Made by a program: the position numbers and the translations under genes. Positions 42,912-51,121 of a DNA stretch of 64,000 nucleotides are shown piece after piece (within the stretch, counting starts at the first letter, position 1; the number at the start of each line of letters is the position of its first letter). The notes beneath the pieces are model-generated. The model was not told the DNA's origin. It made no database searches and saw only the letters and a program-made list of their open reading frames with translations. The DNA is from DASSKA01 sp963839365 (GTDB taxonomy: Bacteria; Actinomycetota; Actinomycetes; Propionibacteriales; Nocardioidaceae): contig CAWIUT010000002.1 in NCBI GenBank assembly GCA_963839365.1, positions 372,001 to 436,000 of the forward strand, in the 5' to 3' direction.

Positions 42912-43433
42912 GTGAGACGGATACCGGACCCCGGGTTCCCCGGCGACGAGGGCGAGGTGCCGCCTGCGGTGGAGGCGGCGCTCGCGTCGTACGCCCAGGA
43001 CCCCGAAGGGCACTACGCGGCCACCCTCGCGGTGCTGCAGCACACGCGGCTGCTGGTGCCGGTGGTGGCCGTGCTGGGTGAGGCCCAGCAGGGCGAGCAC
43101 GGCCACGACCGGGGCGGCGACCCTGGCCTGGTCCAGGAGAAGACGTCGGACATGGCCACGGTGCTGATGCGGGGCCAGGACGGGCGGACCGCGCTGCTGG
43201 CCTTCACCGGAAGCGGGCCGCTGGCGGCCTGGCAGGCGGACGCGCGGCCGGTTCCCGTGAGCGCCGCGCAGGCCGCGCAGGCGGCTCGCCAGGACGGCGC
43301 CGACGCGCTGGTGGTGGACGTCGCGGGACCGGTGCTGTTCGTCGTCGAGGGCGAGGATCTGCAGGCGCTGGCCGACGGCTACGGCCTGGTCGAGGTCAGC
43401 GGCCGCTACGGGTGGGCGAGACCGGACCGGTGA
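42912..43433 (+). CDS. SseB-like family protein
   Basis: The 173-residue protein begins RRIPDPGFPGDEGEV and matches actinobacterial SseB-domain proteins: LLVPVVAVLGEAQ near 45, the DMATVLMRGQDGRTALLAFTGS core, and DALVVDVAGPVLFVV. It is a small cytoplasmic protein without known enzyme activity, often placed near infC in actinobacteria. Its last 38 bases overlap the convergent DUF1844 gene. Confidence 0.8.
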   Translation: MRRIPDPGFPGDEGEVPPAVEAALASYAQDPEGHYAATLAVLQHTRLLVPVVAVLGEAQQGEHGHDRGGDPGLVQEKTSDMATVLMRGQDGRTALLAFTGSGPLAAWQADARPVPVSAAQAAQAARQDGADALVVDVAGPVLFVVEGEDLQALADGYGLVEVSGRYGWARPDR

Positions 43434-43749
43434 GCTGCTCGCCGGGCCCCTCCCCGGGCGGGTCCGGCTCGGGGGAGGCCTCCCGGAAGGCGAGCTGGAG
43501 GGTGCGCAGCCCGTCCCGCAGCGGGGCGGCGTGGTGGTGACCGAGCCGCGGTGCCCCCGCAGTCACCAGACCCGCCAGCGCCTCGATCAACGTCCGGGCC
43601 TCGTCGAGGTCGCGGTGCTCGGGCAGGTCTTCGGCCAGCCCGAGATGCACCGCAGCGGCGCTCATCAGGTGCAGGGCGGCGGTGGAGACGATCTCCAGGG
43701 CGGGCACGTCGGCGATGTCGCGGGAGGGGACCACGGGCTGGTCGGTCAT
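43396..43749 (-). CDS. DUF1844 protein
   Basis: The 117-residue acidic protein has the DUF1844 layout: ALEIVSTAALHLMSAAAVHLGL (about 17-38), then DLDEARTLIEALAGLV (about 47-62) and a short variable tail. The family is conserved next to infC in actinobacteria; function unknown. The ATG at 43749 is used. It overlaps the end of the SseB-like gene in a tail-to-tail way. Confidence 0.82.
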   Translation of the reverse strand: MTDQPVVPSRDIADVPALEIVSTAALHLMSAAAVHLGLAEDLPEHRDLDEARTLIEALAGLVTAGAPRLGHHHAAPLRDGLRTLQLAFREASPEPDPPGEGPGEQLTGPVSPTRSGR

Positions 43750-43801
43750 GTCGTCAGGGTCCCACGATGCTCGTGATGTGCGCGAAGCGCCCGGTGCTTG
43801 C

Positions 43802-44081
43802 TATCGTGGACCCCGACCGATCGATCGGGTCGGCCGTCTGTGCGTCCCGGGGGGAACATCCGGGACGCGCCGGGGGTTGAAACCGATGCGATCCACCAAG
43901 CGGAGATCATCTCCCACCCGCACCGGCCGCCAGGCCGTCGGGTCGACAGGTCCGGCGCTACGCGTCCCGCACCCCGGGGCCGGCGCGTCAAGGGTTGGCC
44001 TCCGCTGGTGTCGCGGGGGCCGTTTTTCGTTCACGGCCCCGGCCGGTGGTCGCAGGACCATGACAGGACAACCCCAGGAGG
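43802..44081 (+). promoter_or_regulatory. Long infC leader with hairpin and strong RBS
   Basis: This 336-base gap (43750-44085) carries the transcript leader of infC-rpmI-rplT. TATCGT at 43802-43807 resembles a -10 box. A stem GGGGCCG (44016-44022) with CGGCCCC (44034-44040) has an 11-base loop beginning TTTTT and lies 45 bases before infC. AGGAGG at 44076-44081 is a perfect Shine-Dalgarno, four bases before the AUC start. Long leaders in front of this operon often mediate control by IF3 or L20 in bacteria; the fold here does not let me name a known class. Confidence 0.5.
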
Positions 44082-44085
44082 ACCC

Positions 44086-44760
44086 ATCAGCACTGAGCTG
44101 CGAATCAACGACCGGATCCGGGTTCCGGAGGTCCGGCTCGTTGGCCCGAGCGGCGAGACGGTCGGCATCGTTCCCACGAACGATGCGCTGCGGCTCGCCC
44201 AGGAGGCCGACCTCAACCTCGTCGAGGTGGCGCCGACCGCGCGCCCGCCCGTCTGCAAGCTCATGGACTACGGGAAGTTCAAGTACGAGAACGCGCAGAA
44301 GGCCCGGGAGGCACGGCGCAACCAGTCGAACACGGTCATCAAGGAGATGAAGCTTCGTCCCAAGATCGACCAGCACGACTACGAGACCAAGAAGGGGCAC
44401 GTCGTCCGGTTCCTGAACCAGGGCGACAAGGTGAAGATCACCATCATGTTCCGCGGTCGCGAGCAGCACCGTCCCGAGCTGGGCTTCCGGCTGTTGCAGC
44501 GGCTGGCCGAGGACGTCACCGAGCTCGGTTTCGTCGAGTCCTCACCCAAGCAGGACGGGCGGAACATGACCATGGTGCTCGGTCCGCACAAGAAGAAGGC
44601 GGAGGCGAAGGCCGAGGCGAAGGCCGCCAAGGCGGAACGTGCCGCCGAGCGAGACGCCGAGCGGGCCGCGGAGCGTGCCGAGCGCACGGCCGTGCAACCC
44701 ACCAAGCCCTCGGACAAGAAGCCCAAGCGGCGTTCGGAGAGCCTCGACCCCGGCATGTGA
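44086..44760 (+). CDS. infC: Translation initiation factor IF-3, AUC start
   Basis: IF-3 checks the start codon and keeps ribosomal subunits apart. The 224-residue product contains the N-domain (STELRINDRIRVPEVRLVGPSG), the linker region KLMDYGKFKYE and the C-domain with EMKLRPKI, KITIMFRGRE and MTMVLGPHKKK, then a charged actinobacterial tail. I start it at AUC (44086) because homologues begin exactly there and a perfect AGGAGG lies four bases upstream. A rare AUU/AUC start lets IF-3 repress its own synthesis. The frame is open to 43798, but that extension has no homology. Confidence 0.93.
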   Translation: MSTELRINDRIRVPEVRLVGPSGETVGIVPTNDALRLAQEADLNLVEVAPTARPPVCKLMDYGKFKYENAQKAREARRNQSNTVIKEMKLRPKIDQHDYETKKGHVVRFLNQGDKVKITIMFRGREQHRPELGFRLLQRLAEDVTELGFVESSPKQDGRNMTMVLGPHKKKAEAKAEAKAAKAERAAERDAERAAERAERTAVQPTKPSDKKPKRRSESLDPGM

Positions 44761-44831
44761 GCCCGGGACGCACATCCAGCACGACCACCGGAGGGCCTGC
44801 GCGGCCCGCCGACCGACCAGAAGGACTAGAC

Positions 44832-45026
44832 ATGCCGAAGATGAAGTCGCACTCCGGGGCGAGCAAGCGCTTCCGGGTGACGGGCAAGGGCAAGCTGCGC
44901 CGCCAGAAGACCGGGATGCGCCACAACCTCGAGCACAAGCCGTCCACGATGACGCGCCGGATGAGCGGCACCACCGAGGTGTCCAAGGCGGACCAGAAGA
45001 AGGTCCGCAAGCTTCTGGGCCGCTGA
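44832..45026 (+). CDS. rpmI: Ribosomal protein bL35
   Basis: The 64-residue basic protein begins MPKMKSHSGASKRF and contains GKGKLRRQKTGMRHNLEHK, the family signature. It belongs to the large ribosomal subunit. It lies 71 bases after infC and 49 bases before rplT in the universal infC-rpmI-rplT operon. AGAAGGACTAGAC provides the RBS. Confidence 0.97.
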   Translation: MPKMKSHSGASKRFRVTGKGKLRRQKTGMRHNLEHKPSTMTRRMSGTTEVSKADQKKVRKLLGR

Positions 45027-45075
45027 GCGGCCTGCCCACCCACCGACTTTCGCCTCGAGCATCAAGGAGTAACAA

Positions 45076-45462
45076 GTGGCACGCGTCAAGCGGGCAGTGA
45101 ACGCCCAGAAGAAGCGTCGGGTCACCCTGGACCGCGCCTCCGGCTACCGCGGGCAGCGCTCCCGCCTGTACCGCAAGGCCAAGGAGCAGGTCACCCACTC
45201 GCTGGTCTACAGCTACCGGGACCGCCGCGCCCGCAAGGGTGAGTTCCGCAAGCTGTGGATCCAGCGGATCAACGCCGCCGCCCGCGCCAACAACATGACC
45301 TACAACCGGTTCGTGCAGGGCCTCAAGGCCGCCGGGATCGAGGTTGACCGCAAGGTCCTCGCCGACCTGGCGGTCCAGGACCCGGCCGCGTTCGCGACGC
45401 TCGTCGAGACGGCCCGGTCCGCGCTGCCCGACGACGTCAACGCCGAGAAGGCGTCTGCCTGA
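45076..45462 (+). CDS. rplT: Ribosomal protein bL20
   Basis: The 128-residue protein starts MARVKRAVNAQKKRR from a GTG and contains GYRGQRSRLYRKAKEQ and DRRARKGEFRKLWIQRIN, hallmarks of L20, an early assembly protein of the 50S subunit that binds 23S rRNA. In other bacteria L20 represses its own operon. AAGGAGTAACAA is the RBS. The C-terminal tail is longer than in E. coli, as is usual in actinobacteria. Confidence 0.97.
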   Translation: MARVKRAVNAQKKRRVTLDRASGYRGQRSRLYRKAKEQVTHSLVYSYRDRRARKGEFRKLWIQRINAAARANNMTYNRFVQGLKAAGIEVDRKVLADLAVQDPAAFATLVETARSALPDDVNAEKASA

Positions 45463-45493
45463 GTCGTCGGCTCGTCATGCACACGTGCCCGGG

Positions 45494-46342
45494 GTGACGA
45501 GCGGGCCGCTGTCGGCCCGCAGCGGGCGGGTCAAGGCTGCCCGGCGGCTGCTCCGGCGTCCTGACCGGACAGCTACCAGGCTGTTCCTGGCCGAGGGGCC
45601 GCAGGCCGTGCGCGAGGCACTGTCCGTGCCGGGCTGCGTGCGTGAGGTCCTCGCCGACGCCGCGGTGGCAGACCGGCACCCGGATCTGGTGCAGGCGGCC
45701 CGCGGCGCGGGCGTGGACTGGCAGGTCGCCGACCGCCAGGCCATCGCGGCGCTGACGGAGTCGGTGCACCCGCAGGGCGTGGTGGCGGTGTGCCGGTTCG
45801 TCGACGTCCCCGTCGAGCAGGTGGTGGCCACCGGGCCCCGGCTGCTGGCTCTGTGCGCGGACGTGCGCGACCCCGGCAACGCCGGCACGGTGATCCGGTG
45901 CGCGGACGCGGCGGGAGCCGGTGGCGTGCTGCTCCTCGGGTCGTCGGTCGACCCCTACAACGGCAAGGCGGTCCGGGCCAGTGCCGGGTCGCTGTTCCAC
46001 CTGCCCCTGGCGCTCGGTCGGGACGTCTCCGCCGCAGTGGCCGAAGTCCGCGCGGGGGAGCTGCAGGTCCTGGCCGCTGACGGGGCGGGTGAGCTCGACC
46101 TCGACGACGCGGCGGACCAGGGGCTGCTGACCGGGCCGACGGCCTGGCTGTTCGGCAACGAGGCGTGGGGGCTGCCCGCTCCGGTGGCCGCTCTGGCTGA
46201 CCACCGGGTCCGCATCCCGATCCATGGCCGCGCCGAGAGCCTGAACCTGGGCAGCGCCGCCGCCGTCTGCCTGTACGCCTCGGCGCGGGCGCACCGGTCC
46301 AGCTCAGCCAGCGGGCATCCGGACCGGCCGGTACTACCCTGA
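45494..46342 (+). CDS. SpoU/TrmH-family RNA 2'-O-methyltransferase
   Basis: The 282-residue protein has an N-terminal substrate-binding domain (about 10-95; RRLLRRPDRTATRLFLAEGPQAVREAL) and a C-terminal knotted SPOUT domain with the three motifs DVRDPGNAGTVIRCADA, WLFGNEAWGLP and IPIHGRAESLNLGSAAAV. It methylates a ribose in rRNA or tRNA; the site cannot be read from sequence. The GTG at 45494 gives the family-like N-terminus; a GTG at 45485 is nearly as good. Location between rplT and pheS is typical of actinobacteria. Confidence 0.88.
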   Translation: MTSGPLSARSGRVKAARRLLRRPDRTATRLFLAEGPQAVREALSVPGCVREVLADAAVADRHPDLVQAARGAGVDWQVADRQAIAALTESVHPQGVVAVCRFVDVPVEQVVATGPRLLALCADVRDPGNAGTVIRCADAAGAGGVLLLGSSVDPYNGKAVRASAGSLFHLPLALGRDVSAAVAEVRAGELQVLAADGAGELDLDDAADQGLLTGPTAWLFGNEAWGLPAPVAALADHRVRIPIHGRAESLNLGSAAAVCLYASARAHRSSSASGHPDRPVLP

Positions 46343-46347
46343 GTGCC

Positions 46348-47409
46348 GTGTCCCACAACCCGCCGCCCGCCGCCCTCGCCGGCAACGACATGCTCGACGC
46401 GCTCGCGGACGGAGTGGTGCTGGCCGACGAGTCCGGCGTCGTCACCGCCGTGAACACGGCCGCCGCCGGGATGCTCAGGGTCGGCAACGCGGTCGGCAAG
46501 CACCTGGCGGACGTGGTGGCGCTGCAGGACCGCGACGGCAACGACTGGTTCAGCTGCACCGACCCGTACGGCGGGTCCGCGCTCCGGTCCGGCCTGACCG
46601 AGCAGGCCTGGTTCGTCTCCGACGGCACCGAGCTGCTGGTCACCGCGAAGCTGCACCGGGAGCGCCGGCTCGGCCCGGTCCGCCTGGTGGCGGTGTCGCT
46701 GCGGTCGGCTCGGGGGCGGGCCAGGCTGGACCGCGAGCGCTCGGACCTGGTGGCCACCGTGGCGCACGAGCTGCGCTCCCCGCTGACCGGGGTCAAGGGT
46801 TTCGTCTCGACCCTGCTGGCCAAGTGGGACAAGCTCAACGACGAGCAGAAGAAGCTGATGCTCGAGACGGTGCACTCCGACGCCGACCGGCTGGCCCGGC
46901 TGATCGTGGAGCTGCTCGACGTGGCCCGCATCGACACCGGCCGGCTGGCCCTGCATCCCCGTCCGGTCGACGTCAGCGCCGTCCTGGAGCGGATCGTGGA
47001 GTCGGCCCGCGCCGGAAGCAGCCGCGAGATCCTGCTCGAGGTGGGGCCGGACCTCCCGTCTGTCACCGCGGACCCGGACAAGCTGGTGCAGGTGGTCACC
47101 AACCTGGTCGACAACGCCCTCCGGCACGGGGAGGGCGTGGTGCGCTTGACCGCGGCTCCGGTGCCGGACGGCACTCCGTTCTCGGGGGTGCTGCTGCACG
47201 TCGACGACGAGGGAGAGGGCATCAGTCCGGAGATCCGAAGGCGGGTCTTCACGAAGTTCTGGAAGCACGGCATCCGTGGAGGTTCCGGGCTGGGCATGTA
47301 CATCGCGCACGGGCTGGTGGACGCGCACGGCGGGTCGGTGGAGATCGACGACGCCCCCGGTGGGGGGGCCCGCATCATCGTGATGTGGCCCGAGCACCGG
47401 CCCGAGTGA
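46348..47409 (+). CDS. Soluble PAS-domain sensor histidine kinase
   Basis: The 353-residue protein has an N-terminal PAS-like domain (about 12-115), a HisKA dimerisation domain with phospho-acceptor His140 in VAHELRSPLTGVKGF, and a HATPase domain with the N box VTNLVDNALRH (about 250-260), G1 box DDEGEGISPEI and G2 box GGSGLGMYIAHGL. No transmembrane segment or signal peptide is visible, so it senses a cytoplasmic signal. No response regulator lies in the window. The GTG start is eight bases after TACCCT (46335-46340), which suggests a leaderless transcript. The neighbourhood rplT-methyltransferase-kinase-pheS hints at a link to translation or starvation, but this is inference. Confidence 0.88.
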   Translation: MSHNPPPAALAGNDMLDALADGVVLADESGVVTAVNTAAAGMLRVGNAVGKHLADVVALQDRDGNDWFSCTDPYGGSALRSGLTEQAWFVSDGTELLVTAKLHRERRLGPVRLVAVSLRSARGRARLDRERSDLVATVAHELRSPLTGVKGFVSTLLAKWDKLNDEQKKLMLETVHSDADRLARLIVELLDVARIDTGRLALHPRPVDVSAVLERIVESARAGSSREILLEVGPDLPSVTADPDKLVQVVTNLVDNALRHGEGVVRLTAAPVPDGTPFSGVLLHVDDEGEGISPEIRRRVFTKFWKHGIRGGSGLGMYIAHGLVDAHGGSVEIDDAPGGGARIIVMWPEHRPE

Positions 47410-47517
47410 CCGCACCGGCGCTGCCGGGCCCGCGCCCGGTCCGTGAAACCGGTTCGCCCCTTGAGGCTGCGGCTTCCTAGACTCACTCCGTACCCGTCCC
47501 ACTGGAGAAAGGCAGCG

Positions 47518-48621
47518 ATGTCGGGCCCCAACTCCGCCTACGACCCGGTCGAGGTCACTGCGCTCAAGCCGGAGGAGGTCGAGGCGATGCGGGAGGCCGC
47601 GCTGACGGCGATCGCGGCCGCGACCGATCTCGACGAGCTGAAGCGTGTGCGCACCGCTCACGCCGGCGACCGCTCTCCACTGGCCCTCGCGAACCGCGAG
47701 ATCGGAGCCCTGCCGCCGCAGGCGCGCAAGGACGCCGGGATGCGGGTCGGCCGCGCTCGCGGCGCGGTCAACGAGGCACTGGCCGTCCGGCTCGCGGAGC
47801 TGGAGGCCGAGCACGAGGCGAGGGTGCTCGTCGAGGAGACAGTGGATGTCACGCTGCCGTGGGACCGCAGGCTGGCCGGTGCCCGTCACCCGCTGACCAC
47901 CCTCCAGGAGCTGATCGCCGATGTGTTCGTCGCGATGGGGTGGGAGGTCGCCGAAGGGCCCGAGGTCGAGGCGGAGTGGCTGAACTTCGACGCGCTCAAC
48001 CTCGGTGCAGACCACCCGGCCCGCACCATGCAGGACACCTTCTGGGTCGAGCCCTCCGACGGTGGGCTGGTGCTGCGCACCCACACGTCCCCGGTGCAGG
48101 CCCGCACGATGCTCACCCGGCGACCGCCGATCTACGTGATCTGCCCCGGGCGCGTGTTCCGCACCGATGAGCTGGACGCCACCCACAGCCCGGTGTTCCA
48201 CCAGGTCGAGGGCCTGGTGGTCGACAAGGGCATCTCCATGGCTCACCTCAAGGGCAGCCTGGACCACTTCGCGCAGGCGATGTTCGGCGAGGCGATCACG
48301 ACCCGCTTCCGTCCGTCGTACTTCCCGTTCACCGAGCCGAGCGCCGAGGTGGACCTGGTCTGCTTCACCTGCCTTGGCCGGGCGCCCGCGGTCGACACCT
48401 GCCGGACCTGCAAGGGCGAGGGCTGGATCGAGTGGGGCGGCTGCGGGGTGGTCAACCCACGCGTGCTGAGCGCCTGCGGGATCGACAGCGACGAGTACAC
48501 CGGGTTCGCCTTCGGCATGGGCATCGAGCGGACCCTGATGTTCCGGCACGGCACTGCCGACATGCGGCACTTCTTCGAAGGTGACGTCCGGTTCACCACG
48601 GCGTTCGGGACGGAGGTCTGA
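47518..48621 (+). CDS. pheS: Phenylalanyl-tRNA synthetase alpha subunit
   Basis: PheS is the catalytic subunit of the alpha2-beta2 enzyme that charges tRNA-Phe. The 367-residue protein has the N-terminal coiled coil (about 15-100), then class II motif 1 (HPLTTLQELIADVFVAMGW), motif 2 (RVFRTDELDATHSPVFHQVEGLVVD) and motif 3 (GFAFGMGIERTLM). The ATG at 47518 follows GGAGAAAGGCAGCG. A TAGACT -10-like box is at 47478-47483. No T-box or Phe-rich leader peptide is visible. The stop overlaps the pheT start by one base (TGATG). Confidence 0.97.
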   Translation: MSGPNSAYDPVEVTALKPEEVEAMREAALTAIAAATDLDELKRVRTAHAGDRSPLALANREIGALPPQARKDAGMRVGRARGAVNEALAVRLAELEAEHEARVLVEETVDVTLPWDRRLAGARHPLTTLQELIADVFVAMGWEVAEGPEVEAEWLNFDALNLGADHPARTMQDTFWVEPSDGGLVLRTHTSPVQARTMLTRRPPIYVICPGRVFRTDELDATHSPVFHQVEGLVVDKGISMAHLKGSLDHFAQAMFGEAITTRFRPSYFPFTEPSAEVDLVCFTCLGRAPAVDTCRTCKGEGWIEWGGCGVVNPRVLSACGIDSDEYTGFAFGMGIERTLMFRHGTADMRHFFEGDVRFTTAFGTEV

Positions 48622-51119
48622 TGCGCGCGCCCATCTCGTGGATCAGGGAGTACGTCGACCTGCCACCCGACCTGACCCCGGTGGAGCTGGCGCACCGTCT
48701 CACCGCGCTGGGACTGAAGCTGGAGGCGCTCGAGGCGCCCGGCCACGACATCGAGGGGCCGCTCGTGGTGGGGCGGGTGCTCGAGGTCACCGCCGAGCCG
48801 CAGAAGAACGGCAAGGTGATCCGGTGGTGCCAGGTCGACGTCGGCCCGGCTCACAACACCGACACCGGCGCGCGGGGCATCGTGTGCGGCGCGGACAACT
48901 TCGCCGAGGGCGACCTCGTGGTGGTCTCCTTGCCGGGGTCGGTGCTGCCCGGCGGCTTCGCGATCTCAGCCCGCAAGACCTACGGCCACCTGTCGGACGG
49001 GATGATCTGCTCCACCCGGGAGCTCGGCATCGGCGACGACCACGACGGGATCTTGGTGCTCGACGCGCGCTTCGACGGGGACGTCAAGCCCGGCGACGAC
49101 GCGATGCCGCTGCTCGGCCTGCGCAACGACGTCATCGAGTTCGAGATCAACCCCGACCGCGCCTACGCGCTGTCGCTGCGTGGCATCGCCCGGGAGGCGG
49201 CCCTCGGCTTCGGGGTGCGGTTCCACGACCCGGCCGAACGGCCGGTACCGGCGCCGAACGACAACGGCTACCCGGTCAGGGTGGAGGCACCGGACGGCTG
49301 CCCGGTCTTCGCCACCCGCACGGTCACCGGGTTCAACCCGGCGGCGCCGACGCCGCGGTGGATCGCCCGGCGGGTGCAGCTCGCCGGCATGCGCCCGATC
49401 TCCCTCGCGGTCGACATCACCAACTACGTGATGCTCGAGCTCGGCCAGCCGATCCACGGCTACGACGGCGACCGGCTGGCCGGTCCGATCGTCGTACGCC
49501 GCGCGGAGACGGGGGAGAGGCTCACCACGCTGGACGGTGTGGCCCGCACGCTCGATCCCGAGGACCTGCTGATCACCGACGACAGCGGCCCGATCGGTCT
49601 CGCCGGTGTGATGGGTGGCCAGACCACCGAGCTGTCGGAGACCACCGGCCACGTCGTGATCGAGGCCGCCCACTTCGCGCCGGTCTCCGTGTTCCGCACC
49701 GCCCGGCGCCACAAGCTGCCCTCCGAGGCGTCCAGGCGGTTCGAGCGAGGAGTGGACCCGATGCTGCCGGCGTACGCCGCGGACCGGGTCGCGCACCTGC
49801 TCGTGGAGCACGGCGGCGGCACCATCGCCGACGGCGTCACCTACGTCGGTGCCCCGCCGCAGCCGGAGAGCATCAACATCCGCGCCGACCTGCCGGCGCG
49901 CGTGACCGGCATCCCGGTCGACCCCCCGAGCGTCGCGCGGCACCTGGAGGACGTCGGCTGCACGGTCTCCGTGCGGGGGGACCAGCTGGCCGCCACGCCG
50001 CCGTCCTGGCGGCCGGACCTGAACGACCCCTACAACCTGGTCGAAGAGGTCGCCCGGCTGGTCGGCTACGACAGCGTGCCCTCGGTGCTGCCGCCCGCGC
50101 CGCCGGGGCGTGGCCTGTCGCGGCGCCAGCGGATGCGTCGGCGGATCGGCTTCGCGTTGGCGGGGGCCGGCCTGGTAGAGGTCAAGACCTATCCCTTCGT
50201 CGGGCGCGACGACCTGGACGCGCTCGGTCTGGCCGAGCACGACCCGCGGCGGCAGACGGTGCGGATCGCCAACCCGTTGTCCGCGGAGCAGCCCGAGCTG
50301 GCGACCACGCTGCTGCCGGGGGTGCTCCGCGCGACCGCGCGGAACGTCAGCCGGGGCACGTCCAACCTGGCGGTGTACGAGACGGACAAGGCGTTCTTCC
50401 CGACCCCGGACCGACGCCCGGCCCCGATCCTCGGGGTCGAACGGCGGCCGGGCGACGCCGAGCTCGCCGCGCTCCACGCCGCGGTCCCGCCCCAGCCGCT
50501 CTTCTTGACCGCGGTGCTGACGGGCGACCGGGAGCAGAGCGGCTGGTGGGGTGCCGGCCGTCCGGTCAGCTGGGCCGACGCCGTGCAGGTGGTCCGCGAG
50601 GTCGCGCACGTGCTGGGCCTCGAGGTGCAGGTGGCCGCGGCACAGCGGGCGCCGTGGCATCCGGGGCGCTGTGCCCGGATCCGGGTGGGCGACACCGAGC
50701 TCGGACACGCCGGTGAGCTGCATCCCCGGGTCTGCAAGGCCTACGGCGTCCCGCCACGGACCTGCGCTGTGGAGATCGACCTGGATGCGCTGATGACGGC
50801 CGCTCCTGCGGTCGCCCGCGCACCGCAGTTCTCCACCTACCCGGTGGCCAAGGAGGACGTGGCCCTGGTCGTGGACGCGGACCTGCCGGCCGCCACCCTG
50901 GCCGCCACCCTGCGCGAGGGGGCCGGCGAGCTCTGCGAGTCGGTGCGGCTGTTCGACGTGTACACCGGCGACCAGATCGGCGCCGGCCGCAAGTCGCTCG
51001 CGTTCGCGCTGCGCTTCCGCGCCCCGGACCGCACGCTCGCCGAGGCGGACGCCGCCGCAGCGCGCGACGCCGCCGTCGCGCTGGCTACCGAGCGGCACGG
51101 AGCCGTCCAGCGCGCCTGA
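48621..51119 (+). CDS. pheT: Phenylalanyl-tRNA synthetase beta subunit
   Basis: The 832-residue beta subunit shows the usual order: an N-terminal part with an EMAP-type tRNA-binding domain (about 40-155), B3/B4 editing domain with NPDRAYALSLRGIAREAALGFG near 175, B5 domain (about 415-485), a synthetase-like core, and a C-terminal ferredoxin-fold anticodon-binding domain (about 735-832; PQFSTYPVAKEDVALVVD). The editing domain removes Tyr-tRNA-Phe. Translation is coupled to pheS. The stop lies two bases before the convergent protease gene. Confidence 0.97.
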   Translation: MRAPISWIREYVDLPPDLTPVELAHRLTALGLKLEALEAPGHDIEGPLVVGRVLEVTAEPQKNGKVIRWCQVDVGPAHNTDTGARGIVCGADNFAEGDLVVVSLPGSVLPGGFAISARKTYGHLSDGMICSTRELGIGDDHDGILVLDARFDGDVKPGDDAMPLLGLRNDVIEFEINPDRAYALSLRGIAREAALGFGVRFHDPAERPVPAPNDNGYPVRVEAPDGCPVFATRTVTGFNPAAPTPRWIARRVQLAGMRPISLAVDITNYVMLELGQPIHGYDGDRLAGPIVVRRAETGERLTTLDGVARTLDPEDLLITDDSGPIGLAGVMGGQTTELSETTGHVVIEAAHFAPVSVFRTARRHKLPSEASRRFERGVDPMLPAYAADRVAHLLVEHGGGTIADGVTYVGAPPQPESINIRADLPARVTGIPVDPPSVARHLEDVGCTVSVRGDQLAATPPSWRPDLNDPYNLVEEVARLVGYDSVPSVLPPAPPGRGLSRRQRMRRRIGFALAGAGLVEVKTYPFVGRDDLDALGLAEHDPRRQTVRIANPLSAEQPELATTLLPGVLRATARNVSRGTSNLAVYETDKAFFPTPDRRPAPILGVERRPGDAELAALHAAVPPQPLFLTAVLTGDREQSGWWGAGRPVSWADAVQVVREVAHVLGLEVQVAAAQRAPWHPGRCARIRVGDTELGHAGELHPRVCKAYGVPPRTCAVEIDLDALMTAAPAVARAPQFSTYPVAKEDVALVVDADLPAATLAATLREGAGELCESVRLFDVYTGDQIGAGRKSLAFALRFRAPDRTLAEADAAAARDAAVALATERHGAVQRA

Positions 51120-51121
51120 CC

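Noticed and set aside
43798..44085. 96-codon N-terminal extension of IF-3
   Set aside because: No homology, composition like non-coding GC-rich DNA, and a perfect Shine-Dalgarno directly before the AUC start used by homologues.
47410..47517. T-box or Phe attenuator before pheS, and a T-box before tyrS
   Set aside because: No T-box sequence, specifier stem or Phe/Tyr-rich leader peptide is visible in either short leader.
45955..48570. Long minus-strand frame opposite the kinase and pheS
   Set aside because: Same reason: a GC-bias shadow of conserved plus-strand genes with no start context of its own.
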